The notes under the pieces: model-generated
Seen by the model: only the letters and a program-made list of their open reading frames with translations
What the model was told of the DNA's origin: nothing
Database searches by the model: none
Program-made: the position numbers and the translations under genes
Shown: positions 54,134 to 61,614 of the stretch, in pieces
How positions within the stretch are numbered: the first letter of the stretch is position 1
Layout: the number at the start of each line of letters is the position of its first letter
Assembly: GCF_000219215.1 (NCBI RefSeq)
Contig: NC_015726.1
Coordinates: 620,001-684,000, forward strand
From: Cupriavidus necator N-1
GTDB lineage: Bacteria > Pseudomonadota > Gammaproteobacteria > Burkholderiales > Burkholderiaceae
Direction: 5' to 3'
Length of the DNA: 64,000 nucleotides

Positions 54134-54928
54134 ATGCTTGAACTCCAGGGAGCCATCTGGTTCCGCTCCGGCTCACAAGACTGGGGCGGCAAGGACCGCA
54201 TCGCGCTGCTCGCCGCCATCGGCGAACACGGCTCGATCACCGCGGCCGCGCGCGCGGTCGGCATCAGCTACAAGGCCGCGTGGGACGCCATCGATGCCAT
54301 GAACAACAGCGCGGGCGAGCCGCTGGTGGTGCGCGCCGCCGGCGGCAAGGGCGGCGGCGGCACGCACCTGACTGCGCGCGGCGAGCAACTGATCCGCACC
54401 TATCGTGCGCTGGAAGACGAACACCAGCGCTTTGTCGCGCAGCTGTCGCGCCTGGGCGAGGGGGCGGCCGACGATATCCACCTGATGAGGCGAATGATGA
54501 TCAAGACCAGTGCACGCAACAAGCTGTTCGGGCGCGTGGCCAGTGTGCGCGGCGGCGCGGTCAATGACGAGGTCGTGCTGGCACTGCCCGGCGGGCAGCA
54601 GATCGTGGCCACCATCACGCATGAAAGCGTCGAAACGCTGGCGTTGGCCGAGGGCACCGAGGCGTTTGCGCTGATCAAGGCATCGTCGGTGCTGGTGGGG
54701 CTGCCCGATCCGGGGATGCGGCTGTCGGCGCGCAACCAGTTGCCGGGGGTGGTGTCGCGCGTGATGCCTGGCGCGGTGAACGCCGAAGTGGTGATCGAAC
54801 TCGACGGCGGCGGTACGGTTGCGGCGATCGTGACCAATGGGAGTGTGGAAGCGCTGGGGCTGGAAGTGGGGGTGGCTGCGGTGGCGGTGTTCAAGGCGTC
54901 AAGTGTAATCCTGGGTGTAGTGGCGTGA
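54134..54928 (+). CDS. modE: Molybdate-responsive regulator ModE
   Basis: A 264-aa regulator. The winged-helix domain reads KDRIALLAAIGEHGSITAAA, RAVGISYKAAWDAIDAMNN and GGGTHLTARGEQLIRTYRAL. Two Mop/TOBE molybdate-binding domains follow (TSARNKLFGRVASVRGGAVN; LSARNQLPGVVSRVMPGAVN). With molybdate it should bind the ModE box at 58450 and repress modABC, linking Mo supply with the fds enzyme encoded 11 kb away. Confidence 0.94.
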   Translation: MLELQGAIWFRSGSQDWGGKDRIALLAAIGEHGSITAAARAVGISYKAAWDAIDAMNNSAGEPLVVRAAGGKGGGGTHLTARGEQLIRTYRALEDEHQRFVAQLSRLGEGAADDIHLMRRMMIKTSARNKLFGRVASVRGGAVNDEVVLALPGGQQIVATITHESVETLALAEGTEAFALIKASSVLVGLPDPGMRLSARNQLPGVVSRVMPGAVNAEVVIELDGGGTVAAIVTNGSVEALGLEVGVAAVAVFKASSVILGVVA

Positions 54929-55023
54929 GGTAGTCCTGCGGCAGGAATGGGAAGATGGGCGGGCATCGGCTGCCCCCGGCGTGCAATAATAGCCACCCAA
55001 AAAAAACAGCCGTTCCACAACAA

Positions 55024-55623
55024 ATGCACGCCGCTCTCGCCGGCTTCTCCCTCGGTCTTTCCCTGATTCTTGCCATCGGTTCCCAGAATGCTTTCGTGCT
55101 GCGACAAGGGTTGCGGCGCGAGCATGTGTTCTGGGTCTGCCTGGTGTGCGCGCTTTCCGATGCGCTGCTGATCCTGCTGGGTGTTTCCGGCTTTGCCGTG
55201 ATGATCCGCGAGCTGCCCTGGCTGGGTGCGGCGATGCGCTATGGCGGCGCGGCTTTCCTGATCTGGTATGGCGCACGCAGCTTCCTGGCCGCGTGGCGCT
55301 CGAACGCGGTGCTGGATCCCAGCGACGCCGCGCCGCGGCCGCTTGGAGCCACGCTGGCGGTGTGCCTGGCGTTCACCTGGCTCAATCCGCATGTGTATCT
55401 CGATACGGTGATGCTGATCGGTTCGGTGTCGACGCAGTTCGCAGGGAACGCGCGCGAGTTCGCCGCGGGTGCCATGACCGCGTCGTTCCTGTTCTTCTTT
55501 TCGCTGGGCTATGGCGCGGCGCTGCTGCGGCCGGTGTTTGCGCGGCCGCGCGCGTGGCAGGTGCTGGAAGTGGTGATCGGCATCACCATGTGGGTGATTG
55601 CCGCGCGGCTGCTGCTGGGCTGA
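55024..55623 (+). CDS. LysE/ArgO-family amino-acid exporter
   Basis: A 199-aa membrane protein with six helices. The signature LSLILAIGSQNAFVLRQGLR near the N-terminus and LAFTWLNPHVYLDTVMLIGS are those of LysE/ArgO, which export lysine and arginine. The substrate is assumed, not shown. It stands alone between modE and the CYTH gene, which begins 17 bp downstream. Confidence 0.9.
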   Translation: MHAALAGFSLGLSLILAIGSQNAFVLRQGLRREHVFWVCLVCALSDALLILLGVSGFAVMIRELPWLGAAMRYGGAAFLIWYGARSFLAAWRSNAVLDPSDAAPRPLGATLAVCLAFTWLNPHVYLDTVMLIGSVSTQFAGNAREFAAGAMTASFLFFFSLGYGAALLRPVFARPRAWQVLEVVIGITMWVIAARLLLG

Positions 55624-55640
55624 GCGCAGGAGAGAGACGC

Positions 55641-56180
55641 ATGCCAAGAAACATCGAGATCAAGGCTCGCATTGACAGTATAGAAGCCTTGCTGCCGCAT
55701 GCGGCAGCACTGGCCGACAGCGGTCCCGAATACATCCGCCAGGACGATACCTTCTTCCCCTGCGCCAACGGCCGGCTCAAGCTGCGCGAGTTCGCCCCCG
55801 ACCGCGGCGAGCTGATCTTCTATGCGCGTGCCGACGAGGCGGGGCCGAAGGAGAGCTTCTACATCCTGTCGCCGACGCAATCGCCGGATACCTTGCGCGC
55901 GGCGCTGGCCGCGGCGCATGGCGAGGGCGGGCGGGTGCGCAAGCTGCGCACGCTGTACCTGGCTGGCCGCACGCGCGTGCACCTGGACCGGGTCGAGGCG
56001 CTGGGCGATTTCCTGGAACTGGAAGTGGTGCTGGCCGACGGCGAGCGCCTGGAGGACGGCGTGGCCGAAGCCCACGCATTGCTGGCGCGGCTGGGCATTC
56101 CCGCGTCGAACCTGATTGAAGGCGCCTACGTCGACCTGCTGCGCTCGGCTCAGGCCACCCGCGCCGACACCGGCGCGTAG
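55641..56180 (+). CDS. CYTH-domain protein (class IV adenylate cyclase-like)
   Basis: A 179-aa tunnel-fold phosphohydrolase or cyclase homologue. The ExExK-type start MPRNIEIKARIDSIEALLPH is followed by QDDTFFPCANGRLKLREF, LIFYARADEAGPKESFYILS, RTRVHLDRVEALGDFLELEV and ASNLIEGAYVDLLR. Family members cut triphosphates or make cAMP; the substrate is unknown here. Its last 31 bp overlap the end of modC on the other strand. Confidence 0.87.
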   Translation: MPRNIEIKARIDSIEALLPHAAALADSGPEYIRQDDTFFPCANGRLKLREFAPDRGELIFYARADEAGPKESFYILSPTQSPDTLRAALAAAHGEGGRVRKLRTLYLAGRTRVHLDRVEALGDFLELEVVLADGERLEDGVAEAHALLARLGIPASNLIEGAYVDLLRSAQATRADTGA

Positions 56181-56872
56181 ACCGGCGGATGGTGGCGGCT
56201 GGTGCCGCTGCCGAAGATGCGGCCCTCGCGGATTTCCAGCACGTGGTCGCCCAGTGCCTCGACATCGGCGGGATCGTGCGAGATTACCAACATCGGCACA
56301 TCCAGGCTGGCCTGCAGCGCGCGCAACTCCGCGCGCATGCGCGCGCGCAGCGCGGGATCCAGCGCGGAGAAGGGTTCATCCAGCAAGACGATGTCGGGCT
56401 GCGCCACCAGCGCGCGCGCCAGTGCCACGCGCTGCTTCTGGCCACCGGAGATCTCGGCCGGGTAGTTGCCGACGATGTCGGCCAGGCCGAAGGCGTCGAT
56501 CCAGCGCTGCGCTTCCGGATGCACGGCACCGCGGCGCGGGTTGCGCCAGCCGCGCGACAGGCCGAAGCCGATGTTCTGGCCCACGTTCAGGTGCGGGAAC
56601 AGCGCGTATTCCTGGAACAGGTAGGCCACACGGCGCTCTTGCGGGCGCACGTCGATACCGGCGTCGGCATTGAACAGCGTGCGGCCGTTCAGCACGATGC
56701 GGCCGCTGTCTGGCGCGAGCAGGCCGGCGATGGCGCGCAGCGTCAGGCTCTTGCCGGCGCCCGAGGGCCCGAACAGCGCAATGCGCCGGCTGGCCGAATC
56801 GAAATCGATATCCAGTGCAAAGTGGCGGTCGGCCGAGACCATCTGCTTGCGGATGCTGACGTGCATGCTCAT
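56150..56872 (-). CDS. modC: Molybdate ABC transporter ATP-binding protein ModC, short form
   Basis: A 240-aa ATPase. Walker A ALFGPSGAGKSLTLRAIAGL, the Q loop VAYLFQEYALFPHLNVGQNI, the signature EISGGQKQRVALARAL, Walker B DIVLLDEPFSALDP and the switch His in VISHDPADVEALG are present. It ends just after the ATPase core; the C-terminal Mop/TOBE domain of E. coli ModC (352 aa) is absent. It lies 11 bp after modB. Confidence 0.93.
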   Translation of the reverse strand: MSMHVSIRKQMVSADRHFALDIDFDSASRRIALFGPSGAGKSLTLRAIAGLLAPDSGRIVLNGRTLFNADAGIDVRPQERRVAYLFQEYALFPHLNVGQNIGFGLSRGWRNPRRGAVHPEAQRWIDAFGLADIVGNYPAEISGGQKQRVALARALVAQPDIVLLDEPFSALDPALRARMRAELRALQASLDVPMLVISHDPADVEALGDHVLEIREGRIFGSGTSRHHPPVYAPVSARVA

Positions 56873-56883
56873 GGCGACTCGGC

Positions 56884-57594
56884 TTAGCGGATGCGCGGGC
56901 GCAGGCGCCGGCGTTCATAGAGTTCAGCGGGGTTGCGCGTGGCGGCCGGCACAAGGCGCCCGGCGACCACCAGCAGCAGCACGCAGGTGACGGAGGTCAC
57001 CAATACCAGCAGGTTGGCGGTGTTGTCGTCGCCGGCCTGCACCGCCTCATAGATGGCGACTGACAGCGTCTGCGTGCGCCCTGGCAGGTTGCCGGCGATC
57101 ATCAGCGTGGCGCCGAACTCGCCCAGTGCGCGGGCAAAGGCCAGCAGCACGCCGGCGATGATGCCGCGCGCGGCCAGCGGCAGCGTGACGCGGAAGAAGA
57201 TGCCGGCTTCTGGCACGCCCAGCACGCGGGCGGCGTTTTCCAGTTGATGATCCACGCCTTCAAAGGCGGCGCGCGCGGACTTGAGCACCAGCGGGAAGGC
57301 GACGATGGTGGAGGCCAGCACTGCGCCCTGCCAGGTAAAGACCAGTTCGATGCCCAGGCGCGCCAGCCACTCGCCGAATACGCCACGGCGCCCGACCAGC
57401 ACCAGCAGGTAGTAGCCCAGCACCGTGGGCGGCAGCACCAGCGGCAGCGTCAGCACCGCATCGACCACGTCGCGCAGGGGCGAGCGCCAGCGCGCCAGCG
57501 CCCAGGCCGCGCCGACGCCGAGCACGGCATTCAGCGCGGTGGCCCAGCCGGCCACCTTCAGCGACAGCAGCAGCGGTACCCAGACGGCGTCCAT
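56884..57594 (-). CDS. modB: Molybdate ABC transporter permease ModB
   Basis: A 236-aa permease with five to six helices. It shows the inner-membrane permease motif ENAARVLGVPEAGIFFRVTL (EAA loop), LPLVLPPTVLGYYLLVLVGR and FARALGEFGATLMIAGNLPG, which are typical of ModB. Between modA and modC in one operon. Confidence 0.95.
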   Translation of the reverse strand: MDAVWVPLLLSLKVAGWATALNAVLGVGAAWALARWRSPLRDVVDAVLTLPLVLPPTVLGYYLLVLVGRRGVFGEWLARLGIELVFTWQGAVLASTIVAFPLVLKSARAAFEGVDHQLENAARVLGVPEAGIFFRVTLPLAARGIIAGVLLAFARALGEFGATLMIAGNLPGRTQTLSVAIYEAVQAGDDNTANLLVLVTSVTCVLLLVVAGRLVPAATRNPAELYERRRLRPRIR

Positions 57595-57612
57595 GGTGCG
57601 CGCAACGCTCCG

Positions 57613-58386
57613 TCAGGGCTTCTGGAAGCCGAATCGTGACAGGACCGCCTGGCCTTCCGGCGAGGCGACGTAGTCGACGAACTGCGCCGCTTCCTTCTGC
57701 TGGCGCGTCAGGCTGGTGATGGCGATGGGGTAGGTCACCGGCGTGCGGCTTGGCACGCGCACGGCCACCTTGACCTTATCCGGCATCACCGCGGCATCGG
57801 TGGCAAAGACGAAGCCGGCCTCGACCTCGCCGCGCGCGACGTAGTCTAGGCTCTGGCGCACGTTCTGCGCCGGCACGCCCTTGGCGGCGACGGCGTCCCA
57901 CAGCCCGGCCGCTTCCAGCGCGCCGCGGGTGTAGCGGCCCACCGGCACCGAGGCCGGGTTGCCGTAGGCGATGCGCTTCACTTCCGGGCGCGTCAGGTCC
58001 TGCAGCGAGGCGATGGCCAGCTTGCTGTCCGCGGGTACGATCAGCACCACCTGGTTGGCGGCGAAGTTGCGGCGCGAGGCCGGCGCGATCACCTTCTCGG
58101 CCTCGGCCTTGTTCATCGCTTCCTGGTCGGCCGAGGCGAACACGTCGGCCGGCGCGCCCTTGATGATCTGCTGCATCAGCACGTCGGACGCGCCGAAGTT
58201 CAGCACCACGTGCGTGCCAGGATGGGCGCGCTCGAACGACTCGGCCAGCGACTTGAAGGCGTTGGTCAGGCTGGATGCCGCGGACACCACCAGGTCGGCG
58301 GCAAAGGCGGGCGGCGCGGCCAGCGCCAGCGTGGCGACGGAGGCGGCCAGCAGGAACCCGCGGCGGCAGGAACGGAGGGCAGACAT
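57613..58386 (-). CDS. modA: Molybdate-binding periplasmic protein ModA
   Basis: A 257-aa binding protein. After a signal peptide (FLLAASVATLALAAPPAFAA) come the oxyanion-pocket residues in VVSAASSLTNAFKSLAESF, LNFGASDVLMQQIIKGAPAD and FASADQEAMNKAE, with GNPASVPVGRYTRGALEAAG and VARGEVEAGFVFATDA. First gene of modABC. The start MSALRSCRRG is the Met before the signal peptide. Confidence 0.95.
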   Translation of the reverse strand: MSALRSCRRGFLLAASVATLALAAPPAFAADLVVSAASSLTNAFKSLAESFERAHPGTHVVLNFGASDVLMQQIIKGAPADVFASADQEAMNKAEAEKVIAPASRRNFAANQVVLIVPADSKLAIASLQDLTRPEVKRIAYGNPASVPVGRYTRGALEAAGLWDAVAAKGVPAQNVRQSLDYVARGEVEAGFVFATDAAVMPDKVKVAVRVPSRTPVTYPIAITSLTRQQKEAAQFVDYVASPEGQAVLSRFGFQKP

Positions 58387-58449
58387 CGGAATCCTCGGGA
58401 TTCGGCCAGCCGGCGTGTGCGGCAAGGCCTGTGCGGGTGGGCTGTCAGG

Positions 58450-58473
58450 CGCAATATACGTCTGTATATAGCG
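58450..58473. promoter_or_regulatory. ModE box of modABC
   Basis: On the minus strand the sequence is CGCTATATA-N6-TATATTGCG, an inverted repeat with one mismatch pair and the classic ATATA cores of ModE sites, 64 bp upstream of the modA start. Confidence 0.8.
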
Positions 58474-58489
58474 CTGCGTCAATGATGTG

Positions 58490-58507
58490 CCATGACGGCC
58501 GTCATGG
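58490..58507. promoter_or_regulatory. Perfect 18-bp palindrome upstream of modA
   Basis: CCATGACGGCCGTCATGG equals its own reverse complement and lies 17 bp beyond the ModE box. It does not look like a ModE site and could bind another regulator. The remaining gap to 58597 holds only a GC-rich inverted repeat at 58562-58577, perhaps ending the DUF1059 transcript. Confidence 0.45.
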
Positions 58508-58597
58508 GTATTCGAAGTGGTTTAAGTGCTGTATCAGGGACTGCGAATGAGCCCCAGGGGTGGGGGCCGGCGCCCCCGGGCGCCAGCCGTGCCGGTT

Positions 58598-58792
58598 TCA
58601 CGCCGGCGGCATGCCTTCCTTGAACAATGACTTCAACTGGGTGCGCAACTCAGGGGTGTCCTGATGCTGGTGCACCGCTACCGCGTGCTGGACCGCGGCT
58701 TCGAGCAGTTCGTCTTCGCTGTCGGCGCTCATTGCCACCGTGCAGTGGGTGTCGCTCGGGAACTCGCGGCAATCGATAAACTTGCGTGCCAT
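58598..58792 (-). CDS. DUF1059 small protein
   Basis: A 64-aa protein: MARKFIDCREFPSDTHCTVA carries two cysteines, followed by the helix DELLEAAVQHAVAVHQHQDT and PELRTQLKSLFKEG. This is the complete DUF1059 pattern; the function of the family is unknown. A GGAGGCATC ribosome site lies just before the ATG. Confidence 0.88.
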   Translation of the reverse strand: MARKFIDCREFPSDTHCTVAMSADSEDELLEAAVQHAVAVHQHQDTPELRTQLKSLFKEGMPPA

Positions 58793-58863
58793 GATGCCTC
58801 CTGACGCCGGCCCGCAGAGTGGGCTGGGGCCGGTGCATCCAGTATAGGCACGCGGGTAGCCTT

Positions 58864-59805
58864 CTACAGCACTGGCGTCAGTACCCTGCCGTCAGCCAGG
58901 AACGCATCCAGGTTCTGCAGCGTCAGCGCGGTCATCGCGGCGCGCGTTTCATGCGTGCCGCTGGCCATGTGCGGCGCCAGCACGACATTGTCCAGCGCCA
59001 GCAGCGCGGGCGGCACGTTGGGCTCGTCCTGGAACACATCCAGGCCGGCGCCGCCCAGGCGCCCGTCAACCAGCGCCGCGACCATTGCCGCCTCGTCGAT
59101 CACGCTGCCGCGCGACACATTGACCAGGATGCCCCTGGGGCCGAGGGCGTCGATGACCTCGCGCGATACCAGCCCGGCCGTCGACGGCCCGCCGACGGTG
59201 GCCACCACCAGGAAGTCGGCCCACGTCGCCAGCGCCTTCAGGTCAGGCTCGAAGCGCCACGGCGCGCCCTCGCGCAGGCGGCGGTTGTTGTACGCGATCT
59301 CCATGTCGAAGCCCTGCGCGCGGCGCGCGACGATCTCGCCGATGCGGCCCAGCCCCAGGATGCCGAGCTTCTTGCCCGACACGCGCGTGGTCAGCGGGAA
59401 GCCGCCCTGCGGCCAGCGCCCGGCGCGCACGAAGCGGTCGCCATGGGCGATGCCACGCGCCGCATCCAGCAGCAGCCCGAAGGCCAGGTCGGCAACACAG
59501 TCGTTGAGCACGTCGGGCGTGTTGCTGACCTGGATGCCGCGCGCGCGGGCCGCGTCCAGCGCGATCGCGTCATAGCCGACGCCGAAGCTGACGATGGCTT
59601 CCAGGCGCGGCAGCGCATCGATCAGCGCCACGCTGCAGCCGTGGCGCGCCGAGGTCACCACCACGCGCACCTGCTGGCCCTCGCTGCGCGCCCACGCGAT
59701 CGGATCGGCCTGCTGCCACAGCGCGGCGGCGCCGTATTGTTGCTGCAGGGTGGCGTTGGTCTGCGGCGCGAGCGGGCCGACCTGGAGGATCTGGGGAGCA
59801 GGCAT
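58864..59805 (-). CDS. D-2-hydroxyacid dehydrogenase (glyoxylate/hydroxypyruvate reductase-like)
   Basis: A 313-aa NAD(P)H-dependent enzyme. The nucleotide-binding motif KKLGILGLGRIGEIVARRA, the catalytic Arg in LVNVSRGSVIDEAAMVAALV, Glu in DVFQDEPNVPPALLALDNV and His in VLAPHMASGTHETRAAM are all present. The substrate is most likely glyoxylate, hydroxypyruvate or a 2-ketoacid. The start MPAPQILQVG fits the family N-terminus. Confidence 0.92.
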   Translation of the reverse strand: MPAPQILQVGPLAPQTNATLQQQYGAAALWQQADPIAWARSEGQQVRVVVTSARHGCSVALIDALPRLEAIVSFGVGYDAIALDAARARGIQVSNTPDVLNDCVADLAFGLLLDAARGIAHGDRFVRAGRWPQGGFPLTTRVSGKKLGILGLGRIGEIVARRAQGFDMEIAYNNRRLREGAPWRFEPDLKALATWADFLVVATVGGPSTAGLVSREVIDALGPRGILVNVSRGSVIDEAAMVAALVDGRLGGAGLDVFQDEPNVPPALLALDNVVLAPHMASGTHETRAAMTALTLQNLDAFLADGRVLTPVL

Positions 59806-59982
59806 GGGATGCGGGATGCAAGGAGGGGACGGGCAATGGTAGCGCAAGGGTCCCCCATGCGCAGGAAGCGGGTAAATCGTGCGCGCGCAAGTTGTGCGAT
59901 GTTCGTGCAGGCCGGTGGTATCGCGCCCGCGGGCGGCGGGTTATGCTGCGATCCTGATCCCTGTTGCACTACTTCACGTGCC

Positions 59983-60543
59983 ATGAAAACCATCTACCTG
60001 GCTGGCTTCGATGTCTTTCGCAAGGATGCGCGCGCCTGGGGCGAGCACCTCAAGGCGCTATGCGCAGCGCATGGCTTCAGTGGCCTGTATCCACTCGACA
60101 AATCCGCGCCCGAAGGCCTGTCGGGTGCCGACACCGCGCGCTGGATCTATGACGCCAATCTCGCGCTGCTGCGGCGCGCCGACATGGTGATGGCCAACCT
60201 TGACGATTTCCGCGGACCGGGCGAGCCGGATTCCGGCACGGCGTTCGAGGTGGGCTTTGCGGTGGCGCTGCAGAAGCCGGTCTGGGCCTACAGCGCGGAC
60301 GCGGGAACGCTGCGCGCGCGCGTCACCGTGGCCACCGACGAGGATGGCACGCCGCTGGATGCGCGCGGCTTCGTGGTGGAGGATTTCGGGCTGGGCAAGA
60401 ACCTGATGCTGGCGTGTGCGGCGAAGCTGGTGCACGGTGGTGCGGCCGAGTGCCTGGCGGCGATGGCCGAGGCGATTCACCGGCGCGCCGCTGAAGCCGC
60501 CGCGCGCCGCGAGCGCGACACCGCGGTGTGGGGCGACGACTAG
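59983..60543 (+). CDS. Nucleoside 2-deoxyribosyltransferase-like protein
   Basis: A 186-aa protein with the N_deoxyribTrf fold: IYLAGFDVFRKDARAWGEHL at the N-terminus, DKSAPEGLSGADTARWIYDA, LLRRADMVMANLDDFRGPGE and the acidic nucleophile region PDSGTAFEVGFAVALQKPVW. Such proteins transfer or hydrolyse deoxyribose from nucleosides or nucleotides. It is a single gene, with an IS110 remnant directly downstream. Confidence 0.87.
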   Translation: MKTIYLAGFDVFRKDARAWGEHLKALCAAHGFSGLYPLDKSAPEGLSGADTARWIYDANLALLRRADMVMANLDDFRGPGEPDSGTAFEVGFAVALQKPVWAYSADAGTLRARVTVATDEDGTPLDARGFVVEDFGLGKNLMLACAAKLVHGGAAECLAAMAEAIHRRAAEAAARRERDTAVWGDD

Positions 60544-60544
60544 A

Positions 60545-60727
60545 GCCTGTGAACAGGCCTGGGACGCGCAGGTCCGGCTATGCCGGCGCTATCGCAAGCT
60601 GGCCGCGCGAGGCAAAAACGCGAACATCGCGGTAGTCGCGACGGCTCGCGAGCTGGCCGGCTTCATCTGGGACATCAGCCGGCTGTCCATGTCGTTGGCC
60701 GTATCGGAAGAGGCGCCCGCCGTGTAA
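60545..60727 (+). pseudogene. IS110-family transposase C-terminal fragment
   Basis: About 60 codons resembling the end of IS110/IS116/IS902 transposases: VRLCRRYRKLAARGKNANIA followed by VVATARELAGFIWDISRLSM. Everything upstream is missing; the fragment starts right after the deoxyribosyltransferase stop. The following 281 bp to pqiC are unlike coding DNA and hold no recognisable end of the IS. Confidence 0.65.
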
Positions 60728-61008
60728 CACAGCGCTTCGTCAACCACCCGGCAACCCACTGGAAGAGTTTCCTGAAGGCGGCGTAGCCCGGGCATCCGAG
60801 TAACCCGCGAAGATACTACGCAAGGAATGTCATCCGATTTGCGACCATAGGTAGCGGCAGGCTCGTTGGACGGACCTCTGTAATGCGGTAGCCAACCCGC
60901 GAATATCAGTGTGATCCACCGTCGAGAATTACTGCTACGTCGCCCTCAGGAAATTCAGATCAAATGCACTGACCAGAAACCGAACCAATCCGATTGACAA
61001 CGGAGTAT

Positions 61009-61614
61009 CTAGGGCCGCAGCGACTGCACCCCGGCCGCGATATCGGCCGCCGTGCTGGCGACGATCTCGCGGTACGCCGCCACGACGCCATCGACCGCGC
61101 CGGGCGCGGGCAGCTCTGCCTGGGTGCGGCCGCTGACAACCTTGCCGTCTGGCAGCCGCCGCACGGTCCAGTTGATGGTGGCGCCGGCACGCTGGCCCAG
61201 GTCGGCATCCAGGCGCAGCACTTCCGTGGTGATCCGGTACAGCGGCTGCACGTCCGACATCCCCTGCTGATAGGTGTCGACCGCGCCCAGCGTGGCCTGC
61301 AGGCGTTGCGACAGCGCGTCGCGCAGCTCGTCGGGCAGCGGCGCGGACCAGCGCGCTAGGTCCAGCAGGCGCAGGCCCGCGTCGCCGCCATCGCGCACCA
61401 CCAGTTGCGGGCGGTTGAGCCGCTCCGGCACGCGCACCGGCGCGACTTCCAGCCATAGCGTGTTGGTCGATGCCGGTGTCGTCGTGGCCGGCAGCGGCGC
61501 GACCGCGCCCTGCGCCAGCGTGTAGTAGCGCGGCTCGGGCGAGGCGCACCCGGCCAGCACGGCCGCGACCAGCGCGCCGGCGAGGAGGCTGGTGAGAGTA
61601 AGGCGCTTCATCAT
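61009..61614 (-). CDS. pqiC: Lipoprotein PqiC (ABC-type transport auxiliary, DUF330)
   Basis: A 201-aa outer-membrane-type lipoprotein. The lipobox is LAGC (VLAGCASPEPRYYTLAQG), and the domain has LWLEVAPVRVPERLNRPQLV, RWSAPLPDELRDALSQRLQA and LDADLGQRAGATINWTVRRL. In E. coli PqiC anchors the PqiB tunnel to the outer membrane. The ATG overlaps the pqiB stop. Confidence 0.92.
   Translation of the reverse strand: MMKRLTLTSLLAGALVAAVLAGCASPEPRYYTLAQGAVAPLPATTTPASTNTLWLEVAPVRVPERLNRPQLVVRDGGDAGLRLLDLARWSAPLPDELRDALSQRLQATLGAVDTYQQGMSDVQPLYRITTEVLRLDADLGQRAGATINWTVRRLPDGKVVSGRTQAELPAPGAVDGVVAAYREIVASTAADIAAGVQSLRP

Noticed and set aside
60728..61008. A further transposase fragment after the IS110 remnant
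   Set aside because: Short frames on both strands show no recognisable transposase motif; kept as unassigned DNA.
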